Shown here piece after piece: positions 24,691 through 33,731 of a DNA stretch of 64,000 bases (the first letter of the stretch is position 1; each line of letters begins with the position of its first letter). This stretch comes from Sipunculus nudus. Taxonomy: Eukaryota; Annelida; Sipuncula; Golfingiida; Sipunculidae. The stretch lies in assembly GCA_026874595.1 (NCBI GenBank), contig CM049306.1, positions 64,178,019 to 64,242,018 on the forward strand. Direction: 5' to 3'. Under the pieces are notes generated by a model. That model did not search any database. It was given only the letters and a program-made list of their open reading frames with translations, and was not told where the DNA came from. A program made the position numbers and the translations under genes.

Positions 24691-26283
24691 CATATGCCAC
24701 ATCTATGCATCACTCAATGTGATTCAAACTTCATATTTATGGGTCTTTTTGCATGAAGAAATAACTAATTGATTTTGAGGTCAGCTGGTCAGGAGGTTAA
24801 AGGTTGCAGGTCTAAGTTATTCACTCATTGGTTGCCAAGTAATTACACCCGGCCAGATGTAATTGGTTAGTAGTTACCCATCATTTAGAAAGAATCCAGT
24901 TGATATGTGGGCAAAAGGCCAAGGTCATAGGTCAGGTCAACTTATTTTGTAGACCATCTCTATTTTTCTTGTATATATAAGCTTGCACTCCAGCTGGTAC
25001 ATCTCACCGTGTGGCTGTAATTTTGAGTGACACTGGTGACATATGACTCCCTTTTGTATCAGGCTATTAAGTGATAAGGCTGAGTGATAAGTACCTCGTT
25101 ACTGCATAACAAAACACTGTTGTTGGAATACTTCAGCCAGGAATTAACACTATGAGAGTATAGTATTAAGGTTTAGCTACTGATTTATAAGATGATGGAA
25201 CATTTTGCAGTTTATTTTATGGAATCATAGCAATAAACTTAGTTTCCTAGATATCTGAATATTTTTATATAAATCACCACATATAAAAGCAAGTGTTTGT
25301 TCTCATAATATGTGGATGTGTACTTGATTTAGGATGGCTTTATTTTATTACAAGACTCTTAGTCATGCTTTCTGCATTTCTTTTCTTTCAGGTTTTGCAG
25401 TTTACCAACCCTGCTGACCCCATTGAAAAGCAGAGTGATAATAAAAAATATTGGACCTTCACTTTTACATTTGCATATCTATAAATCTGATATGAGCACC
25501 TGAACATGCCTTTTGAATTGTTTTGGACATTCATTACTGTAACATCATTTGGAGAATTTGCCCCAAGTTTGGTCTCTTATTGTAGGATGTGTGATATTAA
25601 ATGTCAGACTTGTCAGAAATCAATTATAACTGCCAGTTAGCCACCTTAGAAATCCTTTTTTCAGTGCAGTTTTAGTAATTTTCCTTCAATTTTTGGTCCG
25701 ATTTAGAGAATGGTTGTTGTCTGATTTCAGACCTGTCAGAAGTCCAAAATGGCTACCAGGCAACCATCTTTAAATTCCTTTTGATCATATTATCTCAAGA
25801 ACTGTTAAAGTGAAGGCAGTCAGACGTATATTAATGTAATCTTGCAAAGGACTGGGTCAAATATTTCTTAATAAATATTATCATCATATATGAAAGTGCA
25901 GTGCAGTTGGCTTTTATTGAATAAAAATTCATACAGAAGCACCTGTTTCTCAATAATTCTTGCATGGATTTCCTTGATTTTTTGCTATATATTTTGATCT
26001 TATATTTGCCCTTTGTAGTGTTCCTTTTGAGACTGACAGGTATCAAGTAAGCTATGGGAATAGTTCTGGATACCTTGACAATCATACATTTTCCTCAGAC
26101 CATCAGTTCACTGCGTTTTAACCAGACATAGGTGATATATATTTCTGTTGTCGTAGAAAATTTCAACAAATTGGGAAATTGGTTCTTCAAAATTTGACTG
26201 GAAGTTGTGAATCTCAGCCCTGGCATGATGTCGCAGGTCATGCTTGGCAGCTGAGCGTCATGACCCATGGGTCACTTGTTTAA
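24691..26283. other. Mostly unassigned interval
   Basis: No supported gene. A polypyrimidine tract and AG at about 25380-25391 (TTTCTTTTCTTTCAG) precede 31 open codons ending in a stop at 25484, but the protein is unrecognised and no donor or partner exon is seen, so it is not called. The two 'GACCTGTCAGAA(A/G)TC' phrases (25609, 25733) hint at a degenerate repeat. Confidence 0.4.
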
Positions 26284-27245
26284 GAATTTTTCTCTATTTT
26301 TTAGACCTTTAAAGATATGAACATCTGTTAACGGGGCACAAATCATAACAACTGGACCTAGAATCTTCATTCTTGACACACAGGGAGACCCATGAAAAGT
26401 CTCCATGGAAACCTGAAATTAGGTCTCTGTTACCCATATCCTTTAAGCTGTATGGCTCCAAAATACCACCTAGAATAATGAAAAATTTGATACAAAAACT
26501 GCAGTATCTCAATAACTACAACACTGATGGCCATGATTTTTTTGCGTACATATTGATCATGAGGTGTTCCATCAGGTTCTGCAGACTGGGTGCGCCACCT
26601 ATATTTTTTTCAAATTTTTAGGAATTTTGTTCTCTATTTTTGAGACCTTTAAAGATGTGGTTATCTGTCAACAGGGTACAAATCGTAACAATTTGACCTA
26701 GAACTTCATTTTGTCATGTAAGGAGGCCCATGAAAAGTATCTGTGGAAACCTGGAATTAGGTCTCTGTTTCCCGTACCCTTCAAGCTATAGGACCCCCAA
26801 GTATCCCTCAGAATAATGGAAAATTTGACACAAAAGCTGAAGTATCTGAACATCTAATGCAGAGATTACCATGATTCTTTGCATGGATATTGATTATGGA
26901 GTGTTTCATCTGTTTCTGCAGACTGGTGGTGCCACCTATATTTTATTCAATTTATCGAATTTTTTTCTCTATTTTTTAGACCTTTAAGGTTGCTGTCATT
27001 TGTTAAGGTGGCACAAATTGTAACAACTGGACCTTGAATCTTCATTCTTGTCATGCAAGGAGGCCAATGAAAAGTGCCTGTGGAAACCTAAAATTAGGTC
27101 TCTGTTACCCATATCCTTCAAGCTATAGGACTCCGAAGTATCCCTCAGAATAATGGAAAATTTGATACAAAAGTTGAAGTATCTGAACATCTAATGCAGA
27201 GATCAGCATGATTCTTTGCATGGATATTGACCATTAAGTGTTTTT
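26284..27245. repeat. Family A units, second copy
   Basis: About three units of the ~320-bp family A. They parallel 1700-2640 in order and carry 'CTGCAGACTGG' ends near 26580 and 26920. They precede the second long copy of family D just as the first set does, so they belong to the duplicated segment. Confidence 0.8.
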
Positions 27246-28998
27246 AGCTCAGCTGACTATAAGTGATCTGAGCTATAGTTGTGGTCCATTGTCCGTCGTC
27301 AGTCCGTCTGTCCGTAGATGTGGCACGTTTTGAAACCGTAAGACCTAGGAATCCAAAATTCGGCATAATGTTAGATGTCCCCAAGATCTCCTACCAAGTT
27401 AAAAACTGGGTCTTTTCAACTTCGTTCCTTTGAGAAATTAAGGAAAAACCTCAATTTTTTATTAAAAACCTATTTTCACACTTCAGGACTGCCTAATATC
27501 AAAACCACTCATCTGTTTTTCCTCATATTTACCATAAATATTCCTCTATATAGTTCCTATGTACTTTCAAGAAATTATGTCTGTATTATATAATTTTAAA
27601 AAGTTATGGACCCAAACATAATGCATTTTGTAAAAAATCAGGAAAGATTTTTGATCACTTAACACAAAACATGTTAAAGCTATGGACCTTTTTTCCAGTA
27701 ATATAACTTTAATTAATCAAAATTAAATTGTATACCCAAAATTAGATGAAAATCTTTTAAATTTTTTAAAATATTAATAAAAATAAAAAATTGGTACCTT
27801 AAATTTTGCCCAGTTTTGACCATGGCACGTTTTTTTCCTGTAAGTACTGTGGATTTAATTTTCACAGCATGTTTTTGTTAGCATTTCAACTGTTAACACC
27901 ACAAATTTGAAACCAGTTGATCAAAAACTTTAGATTTTATTCAAGTTTTCAAGCACCATGTAACATATTGTTTATATCAAGCTAGTGTTATGCAGTATGC
28001 AAGAGCTCAGCTCCCCAGCTTCAGCTCTTAGTTCCTTAAATTCTGCATACAGCTAGATGTCTCCAAAATGCCCTACCATGCCAAGAATTTGGTCACTAGG
28101 ACTTAATACCTTCAAGATATTAATGAAAAACTTCATTTTTCCATTATAAACCCATTGTTACACTTCAAGACTGCCTAATATCAAAACCACTGATCTGACT
28201 TTAATCATAAATAATATACATATTTTTCATTCTCTATGCACATGCCAGAATGATGTCAGTATTGCGTAATTGTTTTAAGTTATGGGCCCAAACATAATGC
28301 ACTTTGTAAAAAAACTCCAGGCAGCTTATGGCCAGCCACAGTTGATCCAGGTGTCCAACCCAACTCATCTAGTAGTTTTAACCAACTACATAACAATAAA
28401 CAATAAATTAATAAATTTTTATTGGTTTTTAATAACAAATTAAAGAAAAATAGAAAAGGAATTTGTTAGTTTATAATAACAGGAAATTAACTTGCAGTTA
28501 CTGATGATATAAGAATCTTGTATCGATGGATAGAATGTCACGTATTCCAAATAACACCATGCAGTCACCTATTGTTATTTTTCAGTTCAATTTTAATGAT
28601 AAAGAAGTAAATCATATCATTCATTACTAATCATTAGGGATCATATGATGGAAATTAATGATAGACAAAGATGCAGTTGATAATATTAATCTAGATTCCT
28701 ACTGTGTCTAGTGTGTACATTGATGTGAAATTAGTCCAAAATGAATTTATTACAGTTATTTTTTAATATAAATAAAAGCCATAAAACCAGGTACTTATGA
28801 TCATTATTTAAATGTGTGAATTTTGTTTATTCTGGATTCTCAACATCATTGTTTGGTGAAAACTGAATAAATACCAGACATGGTGCGAATACTTTGTAAT
28901 TGTATTTAAATACGAATATGATTATGTACTCCATTAAAAAATTTCTTGCATAAAGAATGGGAATTCAGGTAAAAATGAAAGTATATGAATACCAGTGC
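27246..28998. repeat. Repeat family D, long copy 2
   Basis: Collinear with 2641-4849 through 'AATACCAGTGC' at about 28998, with high visible identity. It has an internal deletion at about 28313 that removes the equivalent of roughly 3731-4148, and a shorter GTCC run (27290-27315). Confidence 0.85.
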
Positions 28999-29403
28999 AA
29001 ATACTTTCAAAATGTATCCATGAATGCATTCATGAATATATTCTTTAATATTATTTTAATAATCATTTCAGTTATATTTCATTTTAAAAAATCATATGAT
29101 TCTCTTATTATTTTTAATAAAAATTATATTTGGGACAATATTTGTAATTTTTTCAAATTAATAGTTAAACCATTATATATTCTGCTTATAAGTTATATGG
29201 CCAAGTCAAAATCTGTGTGACAGTAGTACTCCATTTGTTAATAAAATAAAGGAAATCAATCCTCTTCCCTTTCTCCAAAGGTACTATCAAAATCATACAT
29301 AAGCTAAACAACAACAACTCATAATACAGCTTATATTTATTACCACACAAAACCAGCATGTGCCTCATTTCTAAATAATATTTTTTTATCATATATAACA
29401 GCT
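28999..29403. other. ~400-bp segment absent from copy 1
   Basis: Lies between 'AATACCAGTGC' and 'GTCGTGACCCATAGGTCCC', which are adjacent in copy 1 (about 4825-4850). It is very AT-rich. An 87-codon ORF ends inside it (28957-29220) but has no recognisable domain and begins in shared repeat sequence. It is either an insertion here or a deletion in copy 1. Confidence 0.55.
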
Positions 29404-29457
29404 GAGGGTCGTGACCCATAGGTCCCTTGTTATTAGTTTCTGCAGACTGGTATTTTT

Positions 29458-30125
29458 GTATCGTTTTGCGGATACTATGTTTTTGACAGGGTTCCACCCT
29501 CATATCTCAGGAACCGTTTGACCAATCAGGAAAAAAAAAATACACAAATGTATCCCTTTGATAGCTTTATAATGTACACAAAAATGGTGGCGCTACCTGC
29601 AACCATTTTTGCACAGCGTCCGTCTGTTTGTCTGCCTTGGGTTAAAATCACCCATATCTCTGCAGTGGTTTGAGCAAATTACCTGTAATTTGGCAGGTGG
29701 CGCCACCTACATTCACGTTCATGCTGCAGACATCCAAGCTCATATCTCAGGAACTGTTTGACTGATCAGGACAAAATTTTGCATGTGTATAGATCTCACA
29801 TAGCTCTTTCTCATACGCAAAACTGGAGGGGCTGCCTGCAACCATTTTTGCACAGTGTCTGTCTGTTTGTCTGGCGTGGGCTAAAATCACTCATATACAT
29901 GAAGTGGTTTGACTTTTCTGCCTAAAATTTTGCATATGTATTCAACTTGGACAGCTTTCTAGAGGTGGCACAACCTACATACACATTTAGGCTGCAGACA
30001 TCCATGCTAATATGCCACACACCTCACTCTTTTTCCCCTTGCCACTCAATCATTGCCTCACTTCACCCATTCCACTCTGATTTTGGGGGATACACGTAGT
30101 CCCTTGTTGACTACCCGTATTTAAG
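29458..30125. mobile_element. Family B element, shortened copy with known empty site
   Basis: Starts GTATCGTTTTGCGGATAC (half of the left hairpin is lost), keeps the internal B phrases with GGTGGCGCCACC at 29696-29707, and ends in TTGACTACCCGTATTTAAG. The sequences on either side (29400-29457 and 30118-30300) are continuous at 4850-5075 in the paralogous segment, which shows the element was inserted. Confidence 0.8.
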
Positions 30126-30577
30126 TTTACGCATTTTTTCTCTATTTTTGAGATATATAAATACAGACACAATCTTGGCCTGTTGGTTAATCTGTTTGAT
30201 GCTTCAGTTGAATGGGTCTATACTACCATTCTGATGATAAAATTTCCTTTTGCGAAACTCTTCCCAGTCAGCTGAATGTCATGAACAATGGGTCACTTGT
30301 TATGTTCACATGCAGATGTTTCCACATGTCATAGTTGATCTGTTTTTAGGTCAGCTGACTATAAGTCATCTGAGCTATAGCTGGTTCCTTAGTATGAGGA
30401 GTCACTGAAGCTACTGAATTCATTGATTGTGGATTAAATTAAAACCCATCCATCAGGTGGTGTGCAGGTGCTGTGTCGGAAATAGAGACTGTCTCTGAAA
30501 TAGGCACTGAGTTGGCTTAGCTTAGTTTGGTGCCTAATGCAGAGATCACTAAAGCTCCCGTCGGGCAAAAAAAATTA
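30126..30577. repeat. Duplicated-segment flank and hairpin-head remnant
   Basis: 30126-30300 matches 4885-5070. A lone AGGTCAGCTGACT...AGTCATCTGAGCT hairpin head sits at about 30347-30379. The rest up to the Ty3 relic is unassigned. Confidence 0.6.
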
Positions 30578-31137
30578 GTTGGCCAAGGTGATTGGTCAGA
30601 AGAGCTTACCCACATATTGAGCCAAACAGAAGGAGCAAAGCCCTTTCAAGGACTTTCTGCGGACATGCTTGAGCATCTGCCTGACCTCTTCCAAGACACC
30701 AAGTAAGATTTATCAGAAGAACAAGCTGTTGTAATCGCCCATTGTAAACTGATATGTTGCAGGGCAGCTGAGCTTCCCGTTAGTACAGGCTCATAAGGTT
30801 CTCCGATTCCGGAATTCATGCTATAGTCGGCTAAGCTTTCTGTAGCTGAGGATACCAGTACAAGTTGCACATCAGACTCCGAAGATGTTCCACATGATGG
30901 GGTAGAAGACCTCTATGATGATACTGGACAAGTCTCTGAGGCATCACTATCAAACTGGCTCCCTTCTTATACCTCTGAGAAGCATCAGGAGGAGGATCTA
31001 GACCTGAGTCCAGTATTCTTCTGGTTGGAAAAAGGAGGTTCAACCCAAGCAGAGTTGAACATCTGCAGTCCAGCTACCAAGCATTTTTGGATATCCCCCA
31101 GCAACAGCAAAAGAATAGTGTTCTCTTCTATTTCTGA
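30578..31137 (+). pseudogene. Pol linker segments (pre-RT fused to RNase H-integrase linker)
   Basis: One frame reads 'FQGLSADMLEHLPDLFQD', stop, 'DLSEEQAVVIAH', the region that precedes RT in Gypsy Pol. After stops at 30794 and 30824 it continues as 'EDLDLSPVFFWLEKGG' and 'SPATKHFW', the linker between RNase H and integrase. The ~400 residues of RT and RNase H that should lie between them are absent. Three in-frame stops (30704, 30794, 30824) make it non-functional. Confidence 0.7.
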
Positions 31138-31491
31138 GAGGGGAGAACAGAGCAGAAATTATCACTCCAAGAAGAGGTTCTTCACTTCTGTCATGATTCA
31201 TGTACTGCAGGCCATTTTGGAAGAGACACAATATTGAATTGCTTGAAAATGTTCCTCTGGTACAATATGGGAAAATATTGCGCTTCATTTGTGATGTCCT
31301 GTGCAACAGTAAAATTTAAGGCAGAACTCCCAGTGTGCCATGCTGGTTTTCCCATGGATCAAAGGACACTACCAAGGAAAATTCTGCAGCCAAGAACCCG
31401 AAAGGTTGGATTGCAGGTCAAGAGAATGACATGGATACACCAAGAGGTGCACCAGGAAAACAATGTCCAGTCAGATCAGCAAGCAGAATAG
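31138..31491 (+). pseudogene. Integrase zinc-binding (H2C2) domain fragment
   Basis: Opens after a frame change and reads 'LQEEVLHFCHDSCTAGHFG', then 'TILNCLKMFLWYNMGKYC' and 'VMSCATVKFK'. The two histidines of the zinc site are present. Of the terminal Cys pair (normally SCxxC) the second is replaced by Val. No DDE core follows: after about 31370 the sequence runs into an unrelated-looking acidic/Gln-rich stretch ending in a stop at 31491. Confidence 0.75.
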
Positions 31492-31860
31492 GTTGACGAT
31501 GATACCCCTCGGAGGCCTCTTGGTTGTATAACTGATGACCAGGTCAGTCATGGCGATTTAGAAGCCTTGGCCGGCACAAGGGCACAGTCACAGCCTGGGG
31601 AGGTTGAACAAATTGATCCTGGTAAGTCTACAGACCACATTTTGGGTGAGCCTCTGGCTGGCAATGGGCATGACTCTGTCAGACTCCTATCGGGATCTGT
31701 CTGTTAGTAGAGAGGCTGATACAGCTGACAATGTCCTCTCAGAGTGACAGCAATGTATCCCCAGAATCAGTGGTTCTGAGGATACAAGCAGAACAACTTC
31801 CAGGGGAAGGAAGGCGCGTCGTCCTCCTCACCTCAGGGATTTTGTTAGTTGAGGTTTTCC
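31492..31860 (+). pseudogene. Pol C-terminal tail
   Basis: Broken reading frames rich in Asp, Glu, Pro and Ser end with 'RGRKARRPPHLRDFVS' and a stop near 31852. That basic, proline-rich ending is the usual last segment of many animal Gypsy Pol proteins. It is directly followed by the noncoding leader of the polypurine tract. Confidence 0.6.
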
Positions 31861-32323
31861 TTTTAACACCAGAGTTAGGATAAGGCTGTTTTTATTAGTT
31901 AAATACATTGAGTAAATGTCAGTTTAGAGTTTCTTCTTTCATTTATACACCCTCTATCATGTTCCTTTGGACAAGATGCTCCCTACCTCTCCTGAACACA
32001 CTGGGATATTGGCCAAGTCCTTGAGCTAATGTCATCATGCTGGATTATCCTAGAGAGAACCATGTTTCATCTGGCCAACCACAATGCAGCAACACTATGC
32101 TTCATTCTGTTGAGGAGTATTATTTGTTGACCAGAGAGAAGGGCTGCATGTGCTCCTCTCACTGGTACCTCTAACATGCTATATCATTAGAGGACTGTAC
32201 AGAGGAGCGACTCCGCTCTTAAGGGTAACCATAACACTTTAAACTACCAATGGAAATCAAATAATATTTTGTGTGTTGAATAGTTGAATTATCTGCACCC
32301 ATCATGGTGAAAACCTATTCTGC
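31861..32323 (+). other. Noncoding stretch between pol tail and polypurine tract
   Basis: No ORF of note and no recognised repeat. It lies inside the element, since the polypurine tract and LTR follow. Confidence 0.5.
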
Positions 32324-32337
32324 GAAAGGGGGAAGAG
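32324..32337 (+). promoter_or_regulatory. Polypurine tract (plus-strand primer site)
   Basis: GAAAGGGGGAAGAG abuts the TGT start of the LTR. This is the position and base composition of the primer for plus-strand DNA synthesis in LTR retrotransposons. Confidence 0.8.
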
Positions 32338-32537
32338 TGTAGTAGGGACAGATTATATAAAGTGTGTGTTTGACATGAGAAATAACTTCTCCTGACATCC
32401 AGTGTCATGGCAACAGCCAGTCAGAAGAGAACCTTACACAGATGGAACAAGACAACCGAGACAAGTGGATCCAAGATGACAACTGTTATATTTGGCAGCC
32501 TGGACAAGGTTAGGACAAAATCCTTGTCCCTGCAACA
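32338..32537 (+). repeat. Ty3/Gypsy 3' LTR (~200 bp)
   Basis: Begins TGTAGTAGGGACA and ends TGTCCCTGCAACA, which are inverted repeats of each other at 11 of 13 positions, with TG...CA limits. A TATATAAAG box lies at 32354-32362, so it is a possible promoter. No second copy is found upstream. The element's 5' LTR is lost, so target duplications cannot be tested. The next coding block starts only ~53 bp downstream. Confidence 0.75.
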
Positions 32538-32590
32538 ATATAACCTCTGAGTGAGACAATTGGAAAATATGAGCTTTTTGTTATTTCAAG

Positions 32591-33646
32591 GTCCCTTTTC
32601 ACCTATTTGGTCTTCCTTTTATTCCCACTGATAAGAGTTTCTTTGTCCATGCCATTGAAGAGTACAGCATGGAGCATTCAGGTGGATCTGTAACAGATTC
32701 AGTTGCTAATACATCAGGCAGAATCCAGAACCAATACACTCTGTGCATTATTGATGCCATGACTGTCATCCATTCCATCAAGAAAGGTCCGTTGATGGTA
32801 AACTTTTCTGATCTTGCAACTTCCTTCATTAGAAGCATCAATAAGATCATGTCTGGGTTTGATGAAGGACGAGTTATATTTGACAGATATATTGACAATT
32901 CTCTGAAAGCTCAGACACATTGCAAAAGGGCTGCTGGTACAAACCCTGTTATATTTGACATCAAAGATTCAACTAACATCAAACTGGTACCAATGAAAAC
33001 CCTACTTTCTCACAATGATACAAAAGCTAAACTGACAGAATTCTTGGGACAAGCTCTACTTCAGGAGTACTCAGACAGCAGCAAGAGCGTAGTTGTCATA
33101 TATGGAACCACAGCATATTCCAATAAACCAAATATATTCCATTCCAATATTGAGGAGCATTTGCATGAGGAGGCAGACACCCTGATCCCATTGCATGTGC
33201 TTGTTGCATCCAAAATCAATGAGGGTATCAGAGATATAGATGTATATTCACCAGATACAGATGTCTTTATTTACTTGATGGACTTGATTTCTACCTATGA
33301 CATAACAGGCAAGCTTTGTTTCATCACTGGAAAGGGGAAAACGAAGTGCACAAATGACAAACATGCAAGATGTGCAGCAGTTGGGCGCGAAAGACGTAAA
33401 GGTCTGGTGGGTCTCCATGCATTTAATGGTGCAGATTGGGAAGGGAAATTTGCCAGTGTGTCCAAGAGTAAGTGGATAAAGTATTATCTAGGGCTTGAAT
33501 CAAGTTCTGATAGAGTTCAGGTTTTCCAGAGATATGGTGAAGTTGGTTTCGACCTGGGAGCAATGTCTAATGTCCTAGAACATTTTGTTTGCTCAGTGTA
33601 TGATAAGACTAGCGATGCAGAACAAATCTTAGAAATCTTAAAGTGA
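32591..33646 (+). CDS. FEN1/XPG-like PIN nuclease family protein, probably disrupted at the 3' end
   Basis: The frame is open from a probable splice acceptor (TTATTTCAAG, ending 32590) through an ATG at 32669 to TGA at 33644. Numbered from that ATG, acidic residues occur in the order and spacing of flap endonucleases: Asp29 (IIDAM), Asp72 (IFDRY), Glu168 and Asp170 (HEEADT), Asp196 and Asp198 (SPDTDV), Asp256 (FNGADW). A Lys/Arg-rich stretch (SLKAQTHCKR) follows the second motif, as in FEN1. From memory, 'EEADT...SPDTDV...GAD' proteins form a poorly characterised, expanded family in cnidarians, molluscs and fish. The upstream 26 codons (e.g. LFGLPFIPTD) look coding, so the ATG may not be the true start. 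A +1 frame continues with 'KLPTTFGTLKPHIQRAHL' to TAA at 33729, suggesting a one-base frameshift. Function is inferred, not known. Confidence 0.65.
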   Translation, partial: VPFHLFGLPFIPTDKSFFVHAIEEYSMEHSGGSVTDSVANTSGRIQNQYTLCIIDAMTVIHSIKKGPLMVNFSDLATSFIRSINKIMSGFDEGRVIFDRYIDNSLKAQTHCKRAAGTNPVIFDIKDSTNIKLVPMKTLLSHNDTKAKLTEFLGQALLQEYSDSSKSVVVIYGTTAYSNKPNIFHSNIEEHLHEEADTLIPLHVLVASKINEGIRDIDVYSPDTDVFIYLMDLISTYDITGKLCFITGKGKTKCTNDKHARCAAVGRERRKGLVGLHAFNGADWEGKFASVSKSKWIKYYLGLESSSDRVQVFQRYGEVGFDLGAMSNVLEHFVCSVYDKTSDAEQILEILK

Positions 33647-33731
33647 AAAGTTACCAACAACTTTTGGCACACTAAAGCCACACATTCAGAGAGCACACCT
33701 CATATCTGTCATTGGCAAAGGGTATACATAA

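Larger units (their letters stand above)
30578..32537 (+). mobile_element. Ty3/Gypsy derivative 2 with internal deletions and a 3' LTR
   Basis: Contains, in order, the Pol region that precedes RT, the RNase H-integrase linker, the integrase zinc-binding domain, the C-terminal tail, a polypurine tract and an LTR. The RT and RNase H domains and the integrase catalytic core are missing. The first two parts are joined in the same reading frame (frame starting 30578) without any RT between them. The 5' part of the element is not found upstream, where family A/D repeats begin. Confidence 0.85.

Noticed and set aside
25390-25484. Possible terminal exon after a strong polypyrimidine tract
   Set aside because: The 31-codon product is unrecognised, there is no partner exon in phase, and AT-rich DNA produces such tracts often.
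28957-29220. 87-codon ORF rich in Ile/Phe/Lys
   Set aside because: Composition matches the AT content, it begins in repeat D and no domain is visible.
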